Notes under the pieces: generated by a model | Database searches by the model: none | Seen by the model: the letters and a program-made list of their open reading frames with translations, nothing else | What the model was told of the DNA's origin: nothing | In this document: one piece after another, positions 25,328-32,578 of the stretch | Layout of the letters: each line of letters starts with the position of its first letter | How positions within the stretch are numbered: the stretch's first letter is position 1 | Translations under genes and position numbers: made by a program | Assembly (NCBI GenBank): GCA_025453655.1 | Contig: JALOPX010000010.1 | Location: 1 to 33,021, forward strand | Reading direction: 5' to 3' | Origin: Candidatus Krumholzibacteriia bacterium | GTDB taxonomy: Bacteria > Krumholzibacteriota > Krumholzibacteriia > Krumholzibacteriales > Krumholzibacteriaceae | DNA length: 33,021 nt

Positions 25328-26011
25328 ATGGCTGATCAGGAACATAAGGCGATTCTCGGGAGGGGGGCGGCCGCCTGGAACAAATGGCGGCAGGAGAATC
25401 CCGGGATCCGGCCCGATCTGTCGCATTCGAACATCAGGATCAAGCGGCTGGAGGGGGTCAATTTCAGGGGGGCGTGCCTCCGCGGGGCGATGATGCCCGG
25501 CGCCGACCTCAAGGGGGCCAACCTCGAGAACGCCGATCTCGCCGGGGCGGACCTGATGGAGGCGGATCTTCGGGGGGCGTGGATGGGAGGAGCCGACCTT
25601 CGGGGCGCCAACATGATGGGCGCCGACCTCAGGAAGGCCGACCTGACGGGGGTGAACCTCGACGACGCGATTCTTTACAGGGCGGACCTGGAGGGCTCTG
25701 AGTGCGCGGCGAACGCGCTGTGGCTACAGACCCTTCTTAATTTCGCAAACGGGCTGATATCGATCGATTGCGCCGAGGAGGATTTCGATTTCGACGACCT
25801 CGAAGGGGCTATGATCCGCAGCTCGCATGTTTCGACCAGGACGAGCAGGCTGCAGATCGATCTTGCCGATCCGGTCTCGGTCAAGGCGAGTCAGGAGATT
25901 CTCGGCGCACTGAACAGGCTCTACGGCGTTGTTTCAGACAGGGATCTCCCGGGGCCGATCATACAGATCGGGGTTCCGGACCTTCCCGGCTCGGGAAACG
26001 CGGAGGAGTGA
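25328..26011 (+). CDS. Pentapeptide-repeat protein
   Basis: From ATG 25328 the protein is 227 residues. The N-terminus (ILGRGAAAWNKWRQENPGIRPDLS) is the cap seen before many pentapeptide helices. Residues ~35-125 contain about sixteen A(D/N)LXX repeats (GADLKGANLENADLAGADL and similar), expected to form a right-handed quadrilateral beta helix. The C-terminal ~100 residues lack the repeat and look like an alpha/beta tail. GGGAAGGAG lies about 9 nt upstream; an ATG at 25259 is in frame but has no ribosome site and would start right at the predicted transcription start. No signal peptide is seen, so it is cytoplasmic. It overlaps nothing and is followed after 6 nt by a small gene. Function is unknown. 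Confidence 0.85.
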   Translation: MADQEHKAILGRGAAAWNKWRQENPGIRPDLSHSNIRIKRLEGVNFRGACLRGAMMPGADLKGANLENADLAGADLMEADLRGAWMGGADLRGANMMGADLRKADLTGVNLDDAILYRADLEGSECAANALWLQTLLNFANGLISIDCAEEDFDFDDLEGAMIRSSHVSTRTSRLQIDLADPVSVKASQEILGALNRLYGVVSDRDLPGPIIQIGVPDLPGSGNAEE

Positions 26012-26017
26012 CGGCGG

Positions 26018-26359
26018 ATGAACAGGATTTCCTTCAGCGGTTCGAGCGAGGTCATAAGGGATTTCGTCGATCGTTTCCTCGAGTCCGCGGGGATGAGGTT
26101 CGAACCCCTCGAGGAGACTCTGGAACGATACAGGGAGAACCTTCAGGAGATAGCGGCGGAAAAAAGGATCGATCTGAGGCATCTCGAGAAGGTCATCGAC
26201 TTCATGGTCGCCTGCGACGTGCCTGAAGAGGAGATCGAGCGGCTTTTCAGCATCGGTGACGGAAGGCTCGAGAGTCTGGCGCGCGATGCCGGGATACTCG
26301 AATCGTATATCGAGGACGGCACGATAGAGAACTTCAGCATCCACGAAGAATCCGGGTGA
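26018..26359 (+). CDS. Small acidic helical protein, partner of the pentapeptide protein
   Basis: The 113-residue product is rich in Glu, Asp, Arg and Leu and appears largely helical, with heptad-like stretches such as FEPLEETLERYRENLQEIAAEKRIDLRHLEKVIDFM. It has no membrane helix, signal peptide or motif I recognise. It begins 6 nt after the pentapeptide gene with GGCGG just upstream of the ATG, so translation is probably coupled. The close pairing suggests the two act together. No function is assigned. Confidence 0.75.
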   Translation: MNRISFSGSSEVIRDFVDRFLESAGMRFEPLEETLERYRENLQEIAAEKRIDLRHLEKVIDFMVACDVPEEEIERLFSIGDGRLESLARDAGILESYIEDGTIENFSIHEESG

Positions 26360-26418
26360 TCATTCCTGATAATCGCGGTGAACCTCTGCACGCGATGGTT
26401 CCCGGAATCGGCCGGGAT

Positions 26419-27105
26419 CTACCTGTTTATCGTCTTTACGCCGCCCCAGCTCGAGGATTCCGTCGGGACGACCATATCGTGCGAATAGGCGGTGAAGCAT
26501 TCCCCGCCGTCCATCACTCCGTTATAGTTCTCGTCTGAGAAGGCCCAGATGTGGACCCCGTAGCACCCTCTCCAGTTGATGTCGAACGATTCGGTATCCG
26601 AATAGTTCTTTCCGTTGGGTGTCGGCGTGGAAACGACCAGGTCACCCATGGGGAATGTCATCCCCGAAAGAAGCGATCCGTCGACATAGATCGTCGGCGG
26701 GCAGCCGGCAGGCACCACCTTGTCGAAGACTACGAGCACGTTCACAAATGTCGCCGGAATGTTTGAAAATCCGTCTACTATCAGCTCGAAGTCGGTCCCG
26801 ACGAAGATATACCCTTCGTTCCCGTCGATAGATTCCTCGAACCCCTGCAGGCCCGGGGCCTGATAGATGCTTCCATCTATTTCGTTCGAAGCCAGCTCGA
26901 GAAGGACCTTGCCGCCCCTGTCATATTCGGCGTCGTAATAAGGTTCGCCCGGTCCGACCGTGTAGTATTCGTTCACGTCGTACCTGTAAACGCACGGGCC
27001 TCCCGGATAAACCACGAGACAGGGATCCGCCATGATCGACGAGGACGCAAGGACGAACAGGGCGGCGATCAAAAATGATGCAGAGAACCGTTTGCAATGA
27101 CTCAT
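26419..27105 (-). CDS. Secreted hypothetical protein
   Basis: The 228-residue product has a signal peptide (about 1-26, ending SIMA before DPCLV) and a mature part rich in Gly, Tyr, Val and acidic residues with no domain I recognise. It contains an acidic DENYNGVMDGGE segment that might bind calcium. Start ATG 27105 is chosen because GGAGGGG lies 6 nt upstream; a longer frame to 27180 lacks such a site. It is convergent with the pentapeptide operon. The promoter is not clear. Confidence 0.75.
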   Translation of the reverse strand: MSHCKRFSASFLIAALFVLASSSIMADPCLVVYPGGPCVYRYDVNEYYTVGPGEPYYDAEYDRGGKVLLELASNEIDGSIYQAPGLQGFEESIDGNEGYIFVGTDFELIVDGFSNIPATFVNVLVVFDKVVPAGCPPTIYVDGSLLSGMTFPMGDLVVSTPTPNGKNYSDTESFDINWRGCYGVHIWAFSDENYNGVMDGGECFTAYSHDMVVPTESSSWGGVKTINR

Positions 27106-27210
27106 AATTTTCCCCTCCGATAACATATGTGAAGGTGTATTGACGATGAGGATTATACCCCAGACACTGTAAAATTTCAATACAAATCTGTCGTCTCAAA
27201 GCATAACCGA

Positions 27211-27466
27211 CATTAAAAACAGGGGCTTGCAATTTTGCAAGCCCCTCCAGGAGCGGATTTATCTGATGCTTTGCGCCTGAAGGATCAACCCTTTCATCCG
27301 CAATTATTGATACCGGGCGCAGTGTTCCGAAAAACGGACACTGGATGAATACGATACGTTACTATCTCTCACATCCTGCCATTAGCCGGATCCCGCTACG
27401 CCCTGTATCGTAACTCCTTATAAATCAGGACTGTTGCGAGCTTTATCACATTCCTCTAAACTGACC
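27211..27466 (-). ncRNA. Candidate independent structured RNA
   Basis: A promoter (27501-27473) and a U-tailed terminator (27246-27214) bound about 255 nt on the minus strand with no convincing reading frame. Inside are stacked stems: GTATCGT/ACGATAC (27405-27411 with 27351-27357), CAGTGTCCG/CGGAACACTG around a 5-nt loop (27343-27320), and GCGGAT/ATCCGC (27301-27296 with 27258-27253). The region lies between the GT4 gene and a secreted protein gene. I could not match it to a known RNA class. Confidence 0.5.
27214..27246 (-). terminator. Strong intrinsic terminator
   Basis: AGGGGCTTGCAA (27246-27235) and TTGCAAGCCCCT (27232-27221) form a 12-bp inverted repeat, and a T-run (27218-27214) follows on the minus strand. 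It would end the RNA candidate upstream of it and also readthrough from the glycosyltransferase operon. Confidence 0.75.
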
Positions 27467-27472
27467 ATAAAT

Positions 27473-27501
27473 ATTATAATCAAAGAATCATTTTAATGCA
27501 A
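27473..27501 (-). promoter_or_regulatory. Promoter of the minus-strand RNA candidate
   Basis: On the minus strand TTGCAT (27501-27496) is followed after exactly 17 nt by a perfect TATAAT (27478-27473). It lies in AT-rich DNA immediately downstream of the glycosyltransferase stop codon. Confidence 0.55.
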
Positions 27502-27523
27502 TAATAATTATTGTTTTTGGGGA

Positions 27524-28636
27524 TTATTTTGAGGCTTGAGGCGACGTGGAATCGAGCCATCTTTCGAGGCTAAGAACGGCTTTCCCGATGGAGAAAAGGG
27601 ATTCGGCCCTGCGCCTGCCGTTCCCGCCGTGCCGCTCCCGAAGTGCCCGATCGTGTGATAGCTCCATCACTTTGTCGGCCATCGACTCGACGTCGAATCC
27701 CCCGGCGAGCGATCCGGTTACGCCGTCGGCGATGATCTCGGGATTGGAACTGTGGTTGAAGGCGACGACCGGCTTGCCCGATGCCATGGCCTCCACCAGC
27801 ACATAACCGAATCCTTCCCAGAGGGAGGGCAGGACGAAGATATCGATGCTCTTCATGAAACGCCTCATATCGGGGACGAACCCGGTGAATATGACCCTGC
27901 CGCCGAGCCCCCGCCTGGAAGCTTCCTTCGCCAGGCTTTTCTTCAATGGGCCTTCGCCCGCGATGAGGATCGTGAAGGTCAGGCCACGGCGCGACAGTAT
28001 CTCCGCGAGGTCGAGAAGGTATCTCTGCCCCTTCTGCTTTACGAGGCGCCCGGCATTGCCTATGACGATCTCGCCGGGCCGCGGCTGATAGATCCCGGTC
28101 CCCGCGCTTTCATCCCAGACGGCAAGGTCGATCCCGTTGTAGATCACCTCGATCCTCTCCGGATCGATGAGCCGAGGGTTGTTTTTCAGGATCGTTCTTT
28201 TCGTCTCGGCCGAGTTTGCGATGATTCCGGTGAGGACTCGCCCGAAAAGGCGACGGTTGAGAAGGGTGTCGCGCACCGGGATGGCGCTGCCGCGGCGGTA
28301 GACGATATTTCCAACGCCCGCCTTTTTTGCGGCCGGCCCGGCAGTTTTAAGGTCGGAGGGAAGGTTCATGATGACCGTGTCGACCTTCTCGCCGGCGAAA
28401 AAATCGGCGATCCTCCTTCTCATGAATGGATCGAGGAAACTGACGCCGGACACCTTCACGCCGAAAAGCGGGATGTCCGAGCCCGAAAGCCTGGAGAAGA
28501 GCTCGCCGTCGGGCCGGGCCGCGACGATAGGCCGCCACCGCCGCCTGTCGAGGCGCGTCGCCATGTCGAAGTGCCATTTCTCGCCCCCGCCCCAGGTCTT
28601 CGAGCTGTTGAAGAAACAAATAGTTCTCTCAGCCAT
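27524..28636 (-). CDS. GT4-type glycosyltransferase
   Basis: The 370-residue product has the GT-B fold of family 4 glycosyltransferases. The N-terminal half includes SKTWGGGEKWH, the acceptor-side glycine loop. The C-terminal half carries IGNAGRLVKQKGQRYLL, GEGPLKKSL, and the EX7E motif in LWEGFGYVLVEAMASG, which binds the nucleotide-sugar. No signal peptide or membrane helix is seen, so it acts at the cytoplasmic face, probably in lipopolysaccharide or surface glycan synthesis. It starts 34 nt after the methyltransferase stop and is in the same operon. Donor and acceptor cannot be read. Confidence 0.9.
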   Translation of the reverse strand: MAERTICFFNSSKTWGGGEKWHFDMATRLDRRRWRPIVAARPDGELFSRLSGSDIPLFGVKVSGVSFLDPFMRRRIADFFAGEKVDTVIMNLPSDLKTAGPAAKKAGVGNIVYRRGSAIPVRDTLLNRRLFGRVLTGIIANSAETKRTILKNNPRLIDPERIEVIYNGIDLAVWDESAGTGIYQPRPGEIVIGNAGRLVKQKGQRYLLDLAEILSRRGLTFTILIAGEGPLKKSLAKEASRRGLGGRVIFTGFVPDMRRFMKSIDIFVLPSLWEGFGYVLVEAMASGKPVVAFNHSSNPEIIADGVTGSLAGGFDVESMADKVMELSHDRALRERHGGNGRRRAESLFSIGKAVLSLERWLDSTSPQASK

Positions 28637-28670
28637 CGATTCCGACTTTCCGCCTGTCTGCCGGCCTTTT

Positions 28671-29444
28671 TCATCCTGTCTTTTCGGCCGCGATTATCAG
28701 GGTTTCGCCGAAGAGGACCGCGCGGGAACAGGCTCCGCAGAGAATCTCGCGGTTTCGTTTCTTCTTCGCCGGGTCCTTTTCGTTTCTCTCGTACGATATC
28801 GCCGTCGCCATCCAGGCAAAGGGCGCGAGGGGCGCGTAGACCAGCGCGGCCGGCTTGATCCTGTTCGCCGCGACGCGCGTTATCCTGAATCCTCTGCTGT
28901 GCAGCATATACCTCAGTTCCGGGAAGGAGATCATCGAGATGTGGTGCAGAGGGCCCGGATTTATCTCGTCGAGCGGCGTCTTGCATTTGTTGTGATGACC
29001 GGTGAGGAACCATCTCGCCCTCGAACGAAGCGAGCTGATATTCGGCGTGGAGAGCACAAGGCGGCCTCCGGTTTTTAGCACGCGGCGGCATTCCCCGACG
29101 AAGTCGAAGGGCCTTTCGATGTGCTCTATCCCGTCGATGCAGGCGACGGCGTCGAAGAAGTTGTTGTCGAAGGGGAGCTTTTCGTTCATGTCGGCAGCGA
29201 TGAACCGTTCGGATTCGGCCTGCAGGATATTCCGTATGTCGGCCGGCCAGACCTCGATCCCCTGGAGCGAAAGCCTTTCAGTCAACGCGCCCGCGCCGCA
29301 CGGGATGTCGAGGATCCTTGACGGCCGGCCACTGTTGCCGCCGGACGGTGCCCGCCCCTCGACGGGGCGGCACCCCGTGCATTCAAGGAGCAGGCGCGCG
29401 GCGACATTGTGAGTGTTTTTCGAGGTATTCTCCGGGATCGTCAA
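28671..29444 (-). CDS. Class I SAM-dependent methyltransferase
   Basis: From TTG 29444 the protein is 257 residues. The SAM-binding motif I is ILDIPCGAGALTERL, followed by the acidic tip of VWPADI, FDAVACIDGIEHIERP and LKTGGRLVLSTPN, matching the Methyltransf_11/23 pattern. The TTG start is chosen because GGAGGAAGG lies about 5 nt upstream; an ATG further up at 29519 has no such site. A C-terminal CGACSRAVLFGETLII segment is present but not a standard metal site. With the GT4 gene downstream it probably modifies a sugar or lipid; the substrate is unknown. Confidence 0.85.
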   Translation of the reverse strand: MTIPENTSKNTHNVAARLLLECTGCRPVEGRAPSGGNSGRPSRILDIPCGAGALTERLSLQGIEVWPADIRNILQAESERFIAADMNEKLPFDNNFFDAVACIDGIEHIERPFDFVGECRRVLKTGGRLVLSTPNISSLRSRARWFLTGHHNKCKTPLDEINPGPLHHISMISFPELRYMLHSRGFRITRVAANRIKPAALVYAPLAPFAWMATAISYERNEKDPAKKKRNREILCGACSRAVLFGETLIIAAEKTG

Positions 29445-29619
29445 ATCGTCCTTCCTCCGCCTCTTCGCGTACGACACGAGCCGGCCTCGGCCGGCCGCGG
29501 GTGCCGGATCATCATACAACCCGGCCCGCCGGGCTTCAATTCAATAGATGCCCCCCCCGGAGCCCCCGAGACCCGTCCGCTGTGCCGTAGGACAACATTA
29601 GTATTAATGAAAAGTTAAC

Positions 29620-29649
29620 TTGACCCGCCCCGATCCCTGCGGATAGAAT
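29620..29649 (+). promoter_or_regulatory. Promoter of the small RNA candidate
   Basis: TTGACC (29620-29625) and TAGAAT (29644-29649) are 18 nt apart. A perfect AAGTTAACTT palindrome (29612-29621) overlaps the -35 and could be an operator. Confidence 0.6.
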
Positions 29650-29655
29650 GCGCGC

Positions 29656-29735
29656 CAGGCACTGGAAGCAGTACTCTCTTTCATGCCTGTGTTTGGAAGC
29701 CCGTCGCGGCGCCGAAAGACGTGACGGGCTTTTTT
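29656..29735 (+). ncRNA. Candidate ~80-nt small RNA
   Basis: The interval runs from a promoter to a terminator with no reading frame. CAGGCA (29656-29661) pairs with TGCCTG (29684-29689) in a 5' hairpin; the segment GGAAGC recurs at about 29664 and 29695. The terminator hairpin forms its 3' end. It lies upstream of tRNA-Arg but is separated from it by a terminator. I see no known class. Confidence 0.5.
29699..29735 (+). terminator. Intrinsic terminator
   Basis: GCCCGTC (29699-29705) and GACGGGC (29723-29729) form a 7-bp stem followed by six T residues (29730-29735). It ends the small RNA candidate. Confidence 0.8.
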
Positions 29736-29751
29736 ATGGAATGATTTTCTA

Positions 29752-29780
29752 TTGCCCGCGGGGCGCGCTCCTGCTAACTT
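29752..29780 (+). promoter_or_regulatory. Promoter of tRNA-Arg
   Basis: TTGCCC (29752-29757) and TAACTT (29775-29780) are 17 nt apart, and the tRNA begins 40 nt further on. A CGGCAGC/GCTGCCG hairpin lies in the 5' leader. Confidence 0.4.
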
Positions 29781-29820
29781 TGGGTCTGTCCGCGGCAGCC
29801 GTTGGCGCTGCCGACAGGGT

Positions 29821-29897
29821 GACCCCGTAGCTCAATTGGATAGAGCACTAGCCTTCTAAGCTGGGGGTTGTAGGTTCGAGCCCTACCGGGGTCGCCA
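29821..29897 (+). tRNA. tRNA-Arg (anticodon TCT)
   Basis: The 77-nt gene folds as a cloverleaf: acceptor GACCCCG/CGGGGTC, D-arm GCTC...GAGC, anticodon stem CTAGC/GCTGG with loop CTTCTAA, T-arm GTAGG/CCTAC with TTCGAGC. The discriminator is G and CCA is encoded. The TCT anticodon reads AGA and AGG, the latter being the dominant Arg codon here. The ABC operon starts 54 nt downstream with no terminator between. Confidence 0.97.
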
Positions 29898-29951
29898 TCC
29901 TTGATTTCCAGACCTTCCCCGAAAGACTCCCCGTCCATGGAGCGAGGAAAA

Positions 29952-30953
29952 ATGATCGTCGTATCGAACGTTTCAAAATCGTTCAAGGATGTAAGGGCCG
30001 TTCAGGACGTAAGTCTCAGCGTGGCCCCCGGGGAGTATGTCGCCCTTCTCGGGCCGAACGGCGCGGGGAAAACGACGCTCGTCGAGATGATAGAGGGCCT
30101 CAGGAGCCCCGACTCGGGGAGCATATCGATACTGGGCAGGGACTGGAAGCACGACGAAAGGCACCTCAGGGGGATCATGGGGATCTCCCTTCAGGAGACG
30201 AAATTCATAGACAAGCTGACGGTCCGCGAGATCATGGATCTCTTCGCCGGGTTCTACGGCCGCTCCACCGATGAGATGCCGGGCATCCTGGAGCACATCG
30301 GCCTTCTCGAAAAAAGCGCAAGCTACACGATGAACCTCTCGCACGGCCAGCGCCAGAAGCTCGCCCTCGGCATAGCTCTTATCAACCATCCGCAAATCCT
30401 TATCCTCGACGAGCCGACGACGGGCCTCGATCCCAACGCGAGGCGCGAGCTCTGGGAGATACTCGGCGACCTCAAATCGAAGGGGACCGCCCTCATCCTC
30501 ACGACCCACTACATGGAAGAGGCGGAATATCTCTGCGAGCGGATTATCATAATGAACCAGGGGAGGATACTCGCAGAGGGAACCCTCGAGGAGCTTCTCG
30601 CGGCTCACGGCGCGATGGAGATCATTTCCTTCGCCCTGGAGGGGTGCGGGAAGGCGCCGGTCGATGGTGCCGCCGCCGGCTCAACGATAGCGGGTGCGTC
30701 GCCGCCTCCCGGGAAGGCGGTCCCAGTCTGCGAAATCCCCGACTCGGTGGCGCGGATCGCCGGCGCATTCGAGCTCGTCAGGGGCGAGGAGCCGGGATCG
30801 GGGCAGCTCTACGTCAGCGATATCGTGGCGGCGCTCCCTCTCTTCCTTGCGGCGGTGGAGCGCGAGAAGCTGAGGCTCAAAAGGCTCGAGTGCAGGAAGA
30901 TGAACCTCGACGACCTCTTCGTCTCTCTCACGGGGAGGCGGCTCGATGCTTAG
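29952..30953 (+). CDS. ABC-2 type exporter ATP-binding protein
   Basis: From ATG 29952 the protein is 333 residues. Walker A is GPNGAGKTT (34-42), followed by a Q-loop in SLQETKF, signature LSHGQRQKLALG, Walker B ILILDEPTTGLDP and H-loop TTHYMEEAEYL, all typical of DrrA/CcmA-like exporters. About 110 residues after the ABC domain form an extra C-terminal domain. AGGA lies 4 nt before the ATG. The next gene overlaps by 8 nt and encodes the membrane partner. The transported substrate is not readable; families of this type export drugs, lipids or polysaccharides. Confidence 0.93.
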   Translation: MIVVSNVSKSFKDVRAVQDVSLSVAPGEYVALLGPNGAGKTTLVEMIEGLRSPDSGSISILGRDWKHDERHLRGIMGISLQETKFIDKLTVREIMDLFAGFYGRSTDEMPGILEHIGLLEKSASYTMNLSHGQRQKLALGIALINHPQILILDEPTTGLDPNARRELWEILGDLKSKGTALILTTHYMEEAEYLCERIIIMNQGRILAEGTLEELLAAHGAMEIISFALEGCGKAPVDGAAAGSTIAGASPPPGKAVPVCEIPDSVARIAGAFELVRGEEPGSGQLYVSDIVAALPLFLAAVEREKLRLKRLECRKMNLDDLFVSLTGRRLDA

Positions 30954-32067
30954 GAACCTTCGCAACCTCGTCTCGATCCAATTCAAGGAGTTCCTGCGCG
31001 AGCCGGAGATCCTTTTCTGGTCCCTGGTTTTCCCGATAGTCCTTTCCTGGCTTCTCGGGATAGCGATCGGTTCGGGCGGGAGGCAGATGCATAACGCCGC
31101 ACTCGTCGGGCCCGCCGGCGCCCCCGCAGATTCGGATCTCGTGTGGATGGAATCGAAGACCGGGGGGATTGCCGCGAGGGTCGATCCGGACGGCCGGCCG
31201 GGGGTGGCCGAAAAGGCCGGGGATGGGAGCGAAGCGGAGAAGCTCCAGCGGGTGAGACTGCATCCCCTATCGAAGGAAGAGGCGCTCCTTGCCCTGAAGA
31301 AGGGGAAGGTCTCGCTGATAATGGAACGCTCGCCGGACGGGACGCTGAAATACAGCTTCGATCCGCGAAGCGGCGAAGCCGAGATGACCTGGATGATCCT
31401 CGATCGCGCCATGGCCGGGCTCGAAATCGAATCGGAGAATACAGCCATCGACGTCCTCGAGACGCCGGGGACCCGTTACATAGATTTCCTCGTGCCGGGG
31501 CTTCTCGCGATGAACATCATGAATTCGGCGATGTGGGGGGTTGGCTGGTCGATGATCGAGATCAGGATGAAGAAACTTCTTCGCCGGATGGCGGCGACGC
31601 CGATGAACAAGCTCTTATTCCTGGGCTCACATTTCATCACGAGGGTCCTCGTCAATATCATCGAGTTCGCCGCCCTGTACGTCTTCGTCTTTTTCTATTT
31701 CGGCGTGCGGATTCAGGGGAGCGTCCCGGCGCTTCTGGCAGTCTTCATCGCCGGCAACCTCGCCTTCACAGGGATAGCGGTGATGATCTCCTCGCGCACG
31801 GCAAATTCGCGCGTCGGCAACGGCCTTATCAACGCGGTGAACATGCCGATGATGCTCGTGTCGGGGGTATTTTTCAGCTACCACAATTTTCCCGAATGGG
31901 CCGTGCCGATAGTCCGCAAGCTGCCGCTGACCATGCTGGCCGACTCGATGAGGAGCATCTTCAACGAGGGAGCCGGGTTCGCCCAGGTATGGCTTCCCGT
32001 GGCGGTTCTGACCGCGATGGGCATGGTCCTGTTCTACGCGGGATCCAGGGTCTTCAAGTGGTACTGA
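30946..32067 (+). CDS. ABC-2 type exporter permease
   Basis: The 373-residue protein has an N-terminal helix (about 22-45, FWSLVFPIVLSWLLGIAIG), a large soluble loop of about 135 residues, and five further hydrophobic segments in the C-terminal half (for example LLAMNIMNSAMWGVGW, ILVNIIEFAALYVFVFFYF-like stretch, and VAVLTAMGMVLFYAG). This is the ABC2_membrane architecture. Its ATG lies inside the last codons of the ATPase gene, so the two are translationally coupled. A tRNA-His follows about 90 nt later. Confidence 0.9.
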   Translation: MLRNLRNLVSIQFKEFLREPEILFWSLVFPIVLSWLLGIAIGSGGRQMHNAALVGPAGAPADSDLVWMESKTGGIAARVDPDGRPGVAEKAGDGSEAEKLQRVRLHPLSKEEALLALKKGKVSLIMERSPDGTLKYSFDPRSGEAEMTWMILDRAMAGLEIESENTAIDVLETPGTRYIDFLVPGLLAMNIMNSAMWGVGWSMIEIRMKKLLRRMAATPMNKLLFLGSHFITRVLVNIIEFAALYVFVFFYFGVRIQGSVPALLAVFIAGNLAFTGIAVMISSRTANSRVGNGLINAVNMPMMLVSGVFFSYHNFPEWAVPIVRKLPLTMLADSMRSIFNEGAGFAQVWLPVAVLTAMGMVLFYAGSRVFKWY

Positions 32068-32155
32068 CACCCGGCGCGGAGAGGCCGCGGGGTTATTTTG
32101 CTTGCGGCGGCACGGCGGGCGGGATTACATTATAGGTTCGAATTTCAAAAATGTG

Positions 32156-32231
32156 GTGGATATAGCTCAGTTGGTAGAGCCCTGGATTGTGGTTCCAGCT
32201 GTCGCGGGTTCGAATCCCGTTATCCACCCCA
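32156..32231 (+). tRNA. tRNA-His (anticodon GTG)
   Basis: The acceptor stem is GTGGATA/TATCCAC, with the anticodon loop TTGTGGT giving GTG. A G at -1 (32155) faces discriminator C (32228), the His identity pair, and CCA is encoded (32229-32231). D and T arms are normal (T-arm GCGGG/CCCGT). Confidence 0.97.
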
Positions 32232-32240
32232 GTTTATTAC

Positions 32241-32286
32241 AAGCTCATCTCCTTTGGTAACAACAAATTATGGGGGATGAGCTTTT
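32241..32286 (+). terminator. Probable terminator after tRNA-His
   Basis: AAGCTCATCTCC (32241-32252) pairs with GGGGATGAGCTT (32273-32284), a 12-bp stem with one G-U pair and a 20-nt loop, followed by TT. The tail is short. Confidence 0.5.
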
Positions 32287-32299
32287 CTATAAGCATTCA

Positions 32300-32446
32300 T
32301 TAATTCGCCGCCAGGTACAGTTTCTGGCAGTGTAATAGCGACAAGTTACAGATTCTCTCCGTAACGTCTTTCACCGAATAACCGTGCTCGGTCACCTGAC
32401 GCACGGCTTCTTCCTTGAACTCAGGGGAAAATCTCTTGCAACCCAT
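32300..32446 (-). pseudogene. Remnant of an IS3-type transposase OrfA
   Basis: The 48-codon frame starts with RFSPEFKEEAVRQVTEHGYSV, the conserved N-terminal helix-turn-helix of IS3-family OrfA. The homology then breaks after about 31 residues (ERICNLSL...) and ends at a stop; OrfA is usually about 90-100 residues and the OrfB part is absent. GGAGGAG is a strong ribosome site upstream. A terminal-repeat-like end, TGGTTCTCCAGACACCTC, is read on the minus strand from 32495. The remnant sits between a tRNA-His and a lower-GC gene, consistent with past insertion and deletion. It cannot transpose by itself. Confidence 0.75.
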
Positions 32447-32578
32447 AGACTCCTCCTTTAGGCTACATTAAACCTAAGAGGTGTCTGGAGAACCAGGGGA
32501 AGCCCAATACGAAAAAAATAATTTTACTTCGATAGTCCGGAACTTTTTAGAATGCATTATCAGGGAAAGGAAATGCAG

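Noticed and set aside
26400-26417. TCCCGG/CCGGGA hairpin as a terminator between convergent genes
   Set aside because: The stem is only 6 bp and no T-run follows on either strand.
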